Position numbers and translations under genes: made by a program. A stretch of DNA of 64,000 bases from Streptomyces sp. NRRL F-525. Its GTDB lineage: Bacteria > Actinomycetota > Actinomycetes > Streptomycetales > Streptomycetaceae. Numbering within the stretch: the stretch's first letter is position 1; each line of letters begins with the position of its first letter. The notes under the pieces are model-generated. The model saw nothing but the letters and a program-made list of their open reading frames with translations, was not told the origin of the DNA and searched no databases. Shown here in pieces: positions 9,379-16,667 of the stretch. The stretch spans positions 62,001 to 126,000 of the forward strand of contig NZ_JNXE01000006.1 of NCBI RefSeq assembly GCF_000716605.1, given 5' to 3'.

Positions 9379-9417
9379 CCGGCCGGGGCCCGGCGCAAGT
9401 GCCCGGGCCCCGACCGG
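9379..9417 (-). terminator. Strong stem-loop terminator between the glycosidase gene and araBAD
   Basis: CGGGGCCCGG (9384-9393), a 9-nt loop and CCGGGCCCCG (9403-9412) form a perfect 10-bp stem. It is extended by CCGG/CCGG after one mismatch. It lies 10 bp past the stop of the GH39-like gene. There is no T-tract, as is common in high-GC actinobacteria. Confidence 0.75.
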
Positions 9418-9426
9418 AGTTGACGG

Positions 9427-11991
9427 TCAGCCGGAGACCGGCGCGACCGTGATGCGGTCGATGTTGGGTGCGTAGGCGCTCGCGTTGGCGAAACTGATCG
9501 TGTTGGTGCCGGCCGTGAGGGTGACCGGGACGGGCAGGTCCCAGTAGCTGGACCAGCTGTAGTTGTTGCGGAACATGACCGTCTGCGCGGTACCGCCGTT
9601 GACGGAGATCTGGGCCGCCCGGGAGACGACGTTGGTGTTGTAGTTCCCGGAGCCGGAGACCTGGTCGTTGGCGTAGCGGACGTTCATGACGTACCGCCCG
9701 GCACTGGCCGCGGTCACCTGGAAGGTGAGCGTGTTGGCCGAGCCGTTGCCGACATAGCCGACGTACTTGCCGCCCGACGCCCAGCTGTCCGAGGTGGCGA
9801 CGGCGGTTCCCGCGAGGGTCGCGCTCTCGGCCTCGTAGGCGGAGACGCCGGTGGTGTCACCGCTCGCGGCCACCCGCAGATCGCGCAGGGTCAGCGTGGT
9901 GGAGCCCGAAGTCGCCGCCGTGATGCGGTTGTTGCCCGCCGACAGGTACAGCCGGGAGCTCTTGTCGGTCAGCGTGCCGCTCGTGGAGGCCAGCGTGACG
10001 GCGGTCGCGCCGTCCAGCGTGAGCGTGCCCGACCCGTTGGACGAGTAGTCGGTGTGCACGGTGTAGTAGCCGTCGGTCGGCGCGTACACGTCGAAGGCGG
10101 CCGAGGTGCCCGAGGTCAGGGCCAGCGCGCCGGCACCCGTCGTACCGGACGCGGTGTAGTTGTACGTCGGCGAGCCGGTGATGTCGGCGTACGTGGCCGG
10201 GTAGGACGTGTCCGCCGTGGAAGCGGCCGTGAGGTCGATCTTGTCGAGGGTGACCTCGTTTGTGCCCTTGGCCAGGGTGATCGTGTGCGTGCCCGCCGTC
10301 AGGGAGACGGAGGCGCTCGCCGTGGAGCGGTAGGTCCAGTTCAGGGTCGGCGTGTAGGTGACCGTCTGGGCGGAACCGCCGTCGACCGTGAGGGTCTGGG
10401 TGGCCGGGCCGCCGGACTGGTTGCCGTAGAAGACGTTCAGGTTGTACGTGCCCGTGGTCGGGGCGGTGACGGTGAAGGCGACCTTGCTGTCCGTCTGGTT
10501 GAGGCTGCCGACGTCCTTGGTGCCCGAAGTGGCGTACCCGTAGGCGTTGGTGACGCTGCCCTGGGTGTAGACGGTGCCGTCGGTGATGGTCGCGTTCTCG
10601 GCCTCGTACGACGACGTCGACGGGGTGCTCGCGGCGGTGGGCGTGCCGGTGCCGGCCGGGTTGACGACGATGCGGTAGGCCGACATCGGGTCGAGGTTCG
10701 TCAGCGGGACGGTGATGCTGCCGTCAGAAGCGACCGTGTAGGTGCTGCGCGCCAGCACGGTCGGCGCGGGGCCCGCACCCTCGTAGCCGCTCCAAGCGGT
10801 GCGCTCCACCGAGACGTTGACGGTGCTGCCGAACGACGACGGTATGTTCTTGACGACCGTGTTCGCCGAGCCGGAGGTGCCGCCGCCGAGGAGCACCTGG
10901 GCCTGCTTGCGGCCGGTGTCGAGGGACGCGATGGCCTGGAGCGTGTCGGTGACGTTCGCCTGCGGCGGGGTCACCTTGGCGGTCTGGCCGGTGAGGCCCG
11001 CGTACCAACGCAGCAGCCACCAGTCGCCGTTGGGGATGTTGGTCTGGCTGACGTTGCCGTCCAGGTTCCCCGCGATGTCCCAGTACGCCTGGTCGGCGTA
11101 GACCTTGTTCCGCTCGAACATCGACATCCACTGGATCATCTGACCCGGCACGGAGAGGTCGCGGCGGTCGCCGTACTCGTTGATGTTGACCGGGCGGGGG
11201 CTGATGCCGGCGTTGGTCTCGATGGTGCGGTAGGCGGCGAGGTTGCCCTCGAAGTTGGAGAGGGAGGTCGGGTCCAGCTCGTGCCAAGTGGTCATGTCCG
11301 GAAGGACGTTGTTGGCCTTGGCCCACGGGTAGAAGTCGCCCATGAGACGGGCGTCGTAGTGCGTCTCGTTCGGGCCGGCGATCCGCGCGTTCGGGATGAT
11401 CGAGCGGATCTTGTTGTAGACCGTCGTCCAGTCGCTCTCGAAGCTGGCGAGCGCGCTGTTGTACGTCGACGTGGTCGAACTGCCAAGCCCGGTGTACCAG
11501 TTGCCGTCCGGCTCGTTGAACGGCACCCACACGAACGTGCTCGCGTCGGAGCGGGCCGCGACCTTGGTGACCATCGTGGTGACCTTGGTGAGGTAGTCGC
11601 TCAGGCCGAGGTTCTCGTACGGCCACGAGGCGTAGATGTCCTGCATGTAGATGAGGTTGTCGCCGCCGCCACCGCGGGCGAACTCCGGCTGCACGACCAG
11701 CGCGTCACCGTTCGGGTGCTGGGCGCCGTCCGGTGCCTTCTGGGCAATGGACGTCATGTGCAGGGGAGTTACCAGGTTGTCGCCGGGGACTCCGTCGTCG
11801 CTGAGGCCGTACAGGGCGCCGTTGGCTCCGTGCATGACCGCGCCGGTGGTGGTGCCGAGGTCGACGCTCAGCGTCGGGGTGGCCGCCTGCGCGGCGGGGA
11901 CGGTCAGCGCCGTGCCCAGGAGGGCGGCGGTCACCACGGTCACGCCCATGAGGGCGCGAACGGAACGGGATCTACGGGGTGTTCGAGGCAT
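9427..11991 (-). CDS. Secreted GH39-like glycosidase with CBM35/CBM6-type modules
   Basis: An 854-residue exported enzyme. Residues 1-36 are a signal peptide ending AQA. The catalytic part (about 40-380) looks like a clan GH-A barrel: Glu160 in 'PFNEPDG' fits the acid/base and Glu272 in 'INEYGD' the nucleophile, resembling GH39. A short beta domain follows. Two galactose-binding-like modules each start with 'YEAE(N/S)A' (about residues 485-610 and 720-854), with a related segment between them. ATG 11991 follows GGAGGAGGACAGCC. GH39 includes xylosidases, iduronidases and enzymes acting on plant arabinogalactan. The arabinose genes around it favour an arabinofuranosidase or galactosyl-arabinofuranosidase role, which is inference. 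The long 3' part contains many Thr/Ser/Gly-rich repeats. Confidence 0.75.
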   Translation of the reverse strand: MPRTPRRSRSVRALMGVTVVTAALLGTALTVPAAQAATPTLSVDLGTTTGAVMHGANGALYGLSDDGVPGDNLVTPLHMTSIAQKAPDGAQHPNGDALVVQPEFARGGGGDNLIYMQDIYASWPYENLGLSDYLTKVTTMVTKVAARSDASTFVWVPFNEPDGNWYTGLGSSTTSTYNSALASFESDWTTVYNKIRSIIPNARIAGPNETHYDARLMGDFYPWAKANNVLPDMTTWHELDPTSLSNFEGNLAAYRTIETNAGISPRPVNINEYGDRRDLSVPGQMIQWMSMFERNKVYADQAYWDIAGNLDGNVSQTNIPNGDWWLLRWYAGLTGQTAKVTPPQANVTDTLQAIASLDTGRKQAQVLLGGGTSGSANTVVKNIPSSFGSTVNVSVERTAWSGYEGAGPAPTVLARSTYTVASDGSITVPLTNLDPMSAYRIVVNPAGTGTPTAASTPSTSSYEAENATITDGTVYTQGSVTNAYGYATSGTKDVGSLNQTDSKVAFTVTAPTTGTYNLNVFYGNQSGGPATQTLTVDGGSAQTVTYTPTLNWTYRSTASASVSLTAGTHTITLAKGTNEVTLDKIDLTAASTADTSYPATYADITGSPTYNYTASGTTGAGALALTSGTSAAFDVYAPTDGYYTVHTDYSSNGSGTLTLDGATAVTLASTSGTLTDKSSRLYLSAGNNRITAATSGSTTLTLRDLRVAASGDTTGVSAYEAESATLAGTAVATSDSWASGGKYVGYVGNGSANTLTFQVTAASAGRYVMNVRYANDQVSGSGNYNTNVVSRAAQISVNGGTAQTVMFRNNYSWSSYWDLPVPVTLTAGTNTISFANASAYAPNIDRITVAPVSG

Positions 11992-12003
11992 GGCTGTCCT
12001 CCT

Positions 12004-12025
12004 CCTCCCGCGGCGTTGCGGGAGG
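12004..12025 (-). promoter_or_regulatory. Hairpin sequestering the ribosome site of the GH39-like gene
   Basis: On the minus-strand RNA, CCUCCCGC, a 6-nt loop and GCGGGAGG form a perfect 8-bp stem. The 3' arm runs into the GGGAGGAGGA ribosome site 13 nt before the start at 11991. The hairpin lies in the 86-nt gap after the permease gene. It could lower translation or block 3' decay or read-through between the transporter genes and the exoenzyme. Confidence 0.55.
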
Positions 12026-12077
12026 CTGTCGGGGTACTTCGGGGGACCGGGGCGGCTCAACTGGCCTGGCCCCGGGG

Positions 12078-12932
12078 CTACTTGACGGCGCCGCTCGTGA
12101 TGCCGGAGACGATGCGGCGCTGCGCTATGACGAAGACGAGGACCATGGGGAGGCTCATCATCACGACGTAGGCGAAGATCAGGTGCCAGTTGTTGAGGTA
12201 CAGCTGGGCGTTGGCGACCTGGTAGAGGTTGAGCGGCAGGGTGGCCTTGTCGCCGCCGCCGAGGACGAAGAAGGCGTAGAAGATGTCGCTCCAGGCGTAG
12301 AGCATCACCATGATCGTGGCGGTGGCGATGACCGGGCGCAGGAGCGGCAGGATGATGCGGAAGAAGACGCGGACCGGACCGGCGCCGTCCATGCGGGCGG
12401 CCTCCTCCAGCTCCTCGGGGAGGGCGCGGATGAACCCGGTCATGAAGAAGATCGAGGTGGACAGGTACATCCCGGCGTAGACACCGATCATGCCGGGACG
12501 GGTGCCGGCCAGGCCGAGTTGGCGCAGTTCCATGACGATGGTGATCACGGCGGGCGGCAGCAGGAGTCCGCTGATGCTCAGCGCGTACAGGGTGTTGACC
12601 AGGCGGCCCTTGCGGCGGGCGAACACCCAGGCGGCGCCCGCGCCGAGGAGGAGAACGAGGACGACGGACGGGGCGACGACCAGGAGGCTGTTGACGAAGC
12701 CCTGGACGATCTTGCCCTCGTCGAAGCTCTGCTTGTAGTTCGCGGCGGCCTGGACGTGGTGCGGCAGCGAGAGGTTGGGCTTGATCGCCTCGGCCTGCGG
12801 TTTGAACGAGGTGACCGCGACCAGCCAGAGCGGGATGCCGATGGTGACGCCGGCGACGATCAGGACGACGAGCGGCTGGACCCAGCGCAGCGGGCGCCGG
12901 TGCGCGGGGGCGAACGCGGTAGCGGTGGTCAC
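12078..12932 (-). CDS. Sugar ABC transporter permease, MalG type
   Basis: A 284-residue inner-membrane permease with six predicted helices. The cytoplasmic EAA loop 'EELEEAARMDGAGPVRVFFRI' contacts the ATPase. GTG 12932 is chosen because GGGAG lies just upstream and its GTGA overlaps the stop of the partner permease. It is the third gene of binding protein - MalF type - MalG type. No ATPase is encoded here; Streptomyces carbohydrate importers of this class usually share the unlinked MsiK ATPase. Confidence 0.9.
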   Translation of the reverse strand: MTTATAFAPAHRRPLRWVQPLVVLIVAGVTIGIPLWLVAVTSFKPQAEAIKPNLSLPHHVQAAANYKQSFDEGKIVQGFVNSLLVVAPSVVLVLLLGAGAAWVFARRKGRLVNTLYALSISGLLLPPAVITIVMELRQLGLAGTRPGMIGVYAGMYLSTSIFFMTGFIRALPEELEEAARMDGAGPVRVFFRIILPLLRPVIATATIMVMLYAWSDIFYAFFVLGGGDKATLPLNLYQVANAQLYLNNWHLIFAYVVMMSLPMVLVFVIAQRRIVSGITSGAVK

Positions 12933-13894
12933 TGGTTGTTCTCCCTGCGGCGCAGGCCGACGATGACGGGCACGGCGAGGACGACGACGATGAGGAAGAG
13001 CACCAGGCTCATCGCGGACGCCTGCGCGTACAGGCCCTGGCCGAAGATGCGGAACATGTAGATGTTGAAGACCTCGGTCTCGCTGCCGGGACCGCCTCCG
13101 GTGGTCGCCTGCACGATGTCGAAGGTGTTCATGGAGCCGATCAGCGCGGTCGTCACATTGAACGTGACGGCGGGCGCGAGCAGCGGGAACCGCACCGACC
13201 AGAAGGTGCGCCACCAGCCGGCCCCGTCGATCCGGGCCGCCTCCAGCACATCGCCCGGCATGCTCTTCAGCCCCGCCAGGTAGATCAGCATGGCCAGGCC
13301 CATCCACTTCCAGCCGTGGATGAGGGTCACCACGACCAGCGTCCAGGTGGTCGAGCCGAGCCAGGGGGTGTCGACATGGTGACCCGCGAGCGAGGACAGC
13401 ACGCTGTTGAGCGCGCCGTCCTGGGCGAGCAGGGCGCGGAAGATGTAGCCGACGGCGAGCGCGGAGATCAGGACCGGGAGGAAGAACACCGCGCGGAAGA
13501 AGCGGTTGAAGCGGGTGTCGCGCTCCAGCAGCAGGGCGAGGGCGAGCCCGAAGCCGTTCTGGAAGACGGCCACGAGGACCGCGTACTCCAGGGTGATGCG
13601 GATGTCACGGGCCATCGACCCGTCGTGCAGGATGGTGCTGAAGTTCGACAGTCCCACGAAGCCGATCTGCGAGTGGAACGCCGACCAGTCGGTGAACGGG
13701 TAGACGAAGTTCAGCAGGTTCGGCAGCAGGAAGAACACGCCGAACACGGCGAGCGCGGGCAGCGCGAACCACCACGGCTGGTTGGCCTTGCTTCGGAGCC
13801 GGTTGCGCCGGGACGGCCGGACCTGGGCCTCGTCCTGTTCCCGGCTCTTCGCGCGCGGGGCGTCGAGAGCGTCCATCGTGGCGGTGTCCACCAC
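12929..13894 (-). CDS. Sugar ABC transporter permease, MalF type
   Basis: A 321-residue permease with a 30-residue cytoplasmic N-terminal tail, six membrane helices and the EAA motif 'GDVLEAARIDGAGWWRTFW'. The chosen start is GTG 13894, since GGAGGT lies 6 nt upstream (13901-13906). An ATG at 13924 would put that ribosome site inside the gene. It forms a heterodimer with the following permease, to which it is coupled by a 4-bp overlap, and receives sugar from the lipoprotein encoded upstream. Confidence 0.9.
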   Translation of the reverse strand: MVDTATMDALDAPRAKSREQDEAQVRPSRRNRLRSKANQPWWFALPALAVFGVFFLLPNLLNFVYPFTDWSAFHSQIGFVGLSNFSTILHDGSMARDIRITLEYAVLVAVFQNGFGLALALLLERDTRFNRFFRAVFFLPVLISALAVGYIFRALLAQDGALNSVLSSLAGHHVDTPWLGSTTWTLVVVTLIHGWKWMGLAMLIYLAGLKSMPGDVLEAARIDGAGWWRTFWSVRFPLLAPAVTFNVTTALIGSMNTFDIVQATTGGGPGSETEVFNIYMFRIFGQGLYAQASAMSLVLFLIVVVLAVPVIVGLRRRENNQ

Positions 13895-13971
13895 TTTCTT
13901 ACCTCCGGTACGGGCCCCGGGCACACCGCCGACGGGCGGCCCGGGGGGAAGGGCTGGCTCAGTGGCGCCGG

Positions 13972-15285
13972 TCAGAAACCGGTGACGCCGCGCGCCTTGA
14001 GGACCTGCTTGAACTGGTCCTCGGCGGCCTGGGCGACCTGGAGCGGGGTCTTCTTGCCGTAGATCATGTCGGCGAGCGCGAGGTGCATGTCCGGGGCGGT
14101 GAGCGCCTTGACCTGGAAGACACCGGAGGCGCTGGACAGGGCCTTGGCCTGGGCGATCGCGGTCTGCGGCAGGCCGTCGGGGTTGGCCACCGAAGGCTCC
14201 ACGGACACCAGCTTGTTGGCCTTGATGTAGGCCGGGTAGTCCGGGCCGAGCCAGAAGGACATGAACTGCCGGGCCGCGTTCTGCCGCTTGGTGTCACCGG
14301 TGTTGAAGGCGACGACGCCGTTCGTCTGGTCCGGCGAGTACTCCGCCTTCGCCGAGCTGTTGGCGATGGGGAACCAGCCGAGCTTCTTGTCGATGTCCGC
14401 CGTGCTGGCGGTGGCCTGGATCTCCGACTGGAGCGCGGTGACGTTGACGGCCATCGCGGCGCTGCCGTCCATGATCGCCTTGCCCTGGTCGACGAACGTC
14501 GCCGTCTTGTAGTTCTTCTGCGCCAGACCGCCGTCGAGGACCTTCGTCTTGTACTTGGTGATCGCGTCGACGATGGTCTTGTTGGTCCAACTGTCCTTGT
14601 TCTTGTTGAGGTTGTCCCAGAAGGACTGCGGCAGATCCGTCATCTGGGCCTGCACCTGCCACTGCAGCGGCCACTTGTCGCCGCCGACCTCGAAGAACGG
14701 GGCGACGCCCGAGACCTTCGACTTGATCTTCGCGGCGTCGGCGAGCAGCTCGTCGTAGCTGGTCGGCATGGTGGTGATGCCGGCCTTCGCGAAGACGTCC
14801 TTGTTGTAGTAGACGCCGAGCACGGCCGGGCTGGTGACGATGGCCGCGTAGCGGTGGCCGTCGACCTGGCCGAGGGTCTTCTCCGTGGTGCCGAGCTTGG
14901 AGACCCAGTCCTCGTTGTCGAGCTGGAGCAGGTTCTTGGCCGGCTGCACGAACGGCAGGGTGCTGCCCGTGGGCTGCCAGAACATCAGGTCCGGCTTGAC
15001 GCCCGAGGCCAGCTTCGTCGGCACGTTCGACTCGTACGGGTCCGGTATGACCTCGGTGTTGATCTTGGCGCCGGTGGCCTTCTCGAACGCCTCGATGGCC
15101 TGCTTGGGCTCCGAGACGCTGTTCTGGGCGACCCACATGGTGAGGCTGACGCCCTTGAGGGAGGCGGTCGGGTTGACCGAGCCCTCGGGCGCGGCGGTCG
15201 TGGCGCCACCGGTGCTGTCACTGCACGCGGTCGCGGTCAGCCCGAGGACACAGGCGGTGGCAAGGACGGAGACGGCTCTTCTCAT
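13972..15285 (-). CDS. Sugar-binding lipoprotein of an ABC importer
   Basis: A 437-residue extracellular solute-binding protein, family 1 (MalE-like). The signal peptide ends in the lipobox 'TATAC', so Cys21 should be lipidated and anchor the protein outside the membrane. 'EAFEKATGAKINTEVIPD' and 'YNKDVFAKAGITTMPTSYDEL' are typical of oligosaccharide-binding proteins. AAGGAT precedes ATG 15285. It is first in the operon with the two permeases, 142 nt after the LacI gene on the same strand. Context suggests an arabinose- and/or galactose-containing oligosaccharide as ligand. Confidence 0.9.
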   Translation of the reverse strand: MRRAVSVLATACVLGLTATACSDSTGGATTAAPEGSVNPTASLKGVSLTMWVAQNSVSEPKQAIEAFEKATGAKINTEVIPDPYESNVPTKLASGVKPDLMFWQPTGSTLPFVQPAKNLLQLDNEDWVSKLGTTEKTLGQVDGHRYAAIVTSPAVLGVYYNKDVFAKAGITTMPTSYDELLADAAKIKSKVSGVAPFFEVGGDKWPLQWQVQAQMTDLPQSFWDNLNKNKDSWTNKTIVDAITKYKTKVLDGGLAQKNYKTATFVDQGKAIMDGSAAMAVNVTALQSEIQATASTADIDKKLGWFPIANSSAKAEYSPDQTNGVVAFNTGDTKRQNAARQFMSFWLGPDYPAYIKANKLVSVEPSVANPDGLPQTAIAQAKALSSASGVFQVKALTAPDMHLALADMIYGKKTPLQVAQAAEDQFKQVLKARGVTGF

Positions 15286-15427
15286 GGCGGATCCTTGTTC
15301 GTACGCGGAAGGGAGGCGGGGCGGTACTGCGGAGGTGCGATGCCTGTGGGGAGGGCGGCTGACGGGTAAGGCGGGCGCGGGCAGGGCGGGCGTAACGGAT
15401 ACGGCGAGGTCGGACGTCCGGCCCGGT

Positions 15428-16498
15428 TCACGCGTCCCGCGGCCCCGAGCTCTCCCGGAGGATGAGGGTGGGTTCGGCCGGTACCGGCGCCAATTCCTGC
15501 TGATCGGCGTCGAGTTGGGCGCGCAGCAGTCCGAACGCGGCGCGGCCGAGACCGTGGAAGTCCATGCGGACGGTGGTGAGGGACGGGGTGACGAAGGCGG
15601 AGTGCGGGGCGTCGTCGAAGCCGATGACGCTGATGTCCTCCGGGACCCGTCGGCCCGCGTGGTGCAGGGCGCGCAGCACGCCGAGTGCCAGGTCGTCGTT
15701 GCCGCACAGGATCGCGGTGACGTCCTTGTCCCGGGCGAGCTTCTTCCCGGCCTCGTAACCGGCCTGGGCGTCCCAGCCCTTGCCGGACGGCGGGGGCGGG
15801 GTGACGCCGGCCGCTTCCAGTGCCTGGCGCCAGCCCTCGGCGCGGGGGCCCGCCAGGCGCCGGGTTCCGGTCGAGGCGGGAATCGCTACGTAGTGCACGT
15901 TCGCGTGCCCGAGCGACAGCAGGTGCTCGGTGGCGGCACGGGCCGCCTCGCGGTCGTCGGCCCACACCGCCGGACGGCCGGGTGTCCGGCCCGGCGGCGG
16001 CGCCTCCACCAGCGCCGCGCACGGCACATGTGCCGGTACGCGGTCCAGGGCGGCGGCGCCGATCCGGTCGTAGCCGATGACCACCAGGCCGCCACCGGTG
16101 TCGGCGGCCGAGGCGATCGTCCGGTCCAGGTCGTCCTCCGGGGTCACCACCCGCACACCGAGCGCGTATCCGGCGGCGCGGGACGCCTCCTCCAGGCCCT
16201 GCAGGGTGGCCGCGTAGCCGTAGAGGACGGTGTTCGAGGTGATGACCGTGACCGATCGGGTGACGCCGCTGGCGAGGGCGAACGCGGTGGCGTTGCGCCG
16301 GAAGCCGAGGGCCTGGATGGCCGCGTCGACGCGCTTGCGGGTCTCCTCCTTGACGTTCGGGTGGCCGTTGATGACCCGCGAGACCGTCTGGTAGGAGACG
16401 CCTGCGGCAGCCGCGACGTCGCGGATACTGGCGGCTTTCTGCGGTCCCTGAGGGGGGTCGCCGTGGCCGCCGGAGCTTGTGTGACCGGTCACATCCAT
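15428..16498 (-). CDS. LacI-family sugar-responsive repressor
   Basis: A 356-residue regulator. Residues about 25-75 are the LacI helix-turn-helix with 'VSYQTVSRVINGHPNV' and 'RKRVDAAIQALGFRRN' (hinge helix). The rest is a periplasmic-binding-type ligand domain with 'LLSLGHANVHYVA' and the C-terminal 'PSLTTVRMDFHGLGRAAF'. There is no ribosome site before ATG 16498. A promoter with -35 TTGACG and -10 CACAAT spaced by 17 bp would start RNA at or next to this ATG, so the mRNA is probably leaderless. It is divergent from the GH36 gene and upstream of the importer genes, which it probably controls. Confidence 0.9.
   Translation of the reverse strand: MDVTGHTSSGGHGDPPQGPQKAASIRDVAAAAGVSYQTVSRVINGHPNVKEETRKRVDAAIQALGFRRNATAFALASGVTRSVTVITSNTVLYGYAATLQGLEEASRAAGYALGVRVVTPEDDLDRTIASAADTGGGLVVIGYDRIGAAALDRVPAHVPCAALVEAPPPGRTPGRPAVWADDREAARAATEHLLSLGHANVHYVAIPASTGTRRLAGPRAEGWRQALEAAGVTPPPPSGKGWDAQAGYEAGKKLARDKDVTAILCGNDDLALGVLRALHHAGRRVPEDISVIGFDDAPHSAFVTPSLTTVRMDFHGLGRAAFGLLRAQLDADQQELAPVPAEPTLILRESSGPRDA
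16480..16493. promoter_or_regulatory. TGTGACCGGTCACA palindrome inside the start of the LacI gene
   Basis: A perfect 14-bp palindrome covering codons 2-7 of the repressor gene. It shares the TGTGA/TCACA core with the dyad at 16506-16521, 26 bp away centre to centre. Two like sites about 2.5 helical turns apart could bind cooperating LacI dimers. Confidence 0.5.
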
Positions 16499-16504
16499 GC
16501 GAGG

Positions 16505-16533
16505 ATTGTGAGCGGTCACAACGTGGGCGTCAA
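16505..16533 (-). promoter_or_regulatory. LacI-gene promoter with overlapping TTGTGA-N4-TCACAA operator
   Basis: On the minus strand, -35 TTGACG (16528-16533), a 17-bp spacer and -10 CACAAT (16505-16510) form a vegetative-type promoter pointing at the ATG at 16498. The dyad TTGTGA-GCGG-TCACAA at 16506-16521 covers the spacer and -10 box, as expected for autorepression. The region also lies upstream of the divergent alpha-galactosidase gene. Confidence 0.65.
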
Positions 16534-16667
16534 GAGACCGTAACTGGGGATTTACCTTTCGAACACACCGGCCGGAGCGGCGAGTTCCCGCCGACCGGGC
16601 GAGAAGCACCAGCTCAGCGTCCATACGAGAGCCGCAGTACCGAACCGTCCCAGAAGGGGAAATTGCG

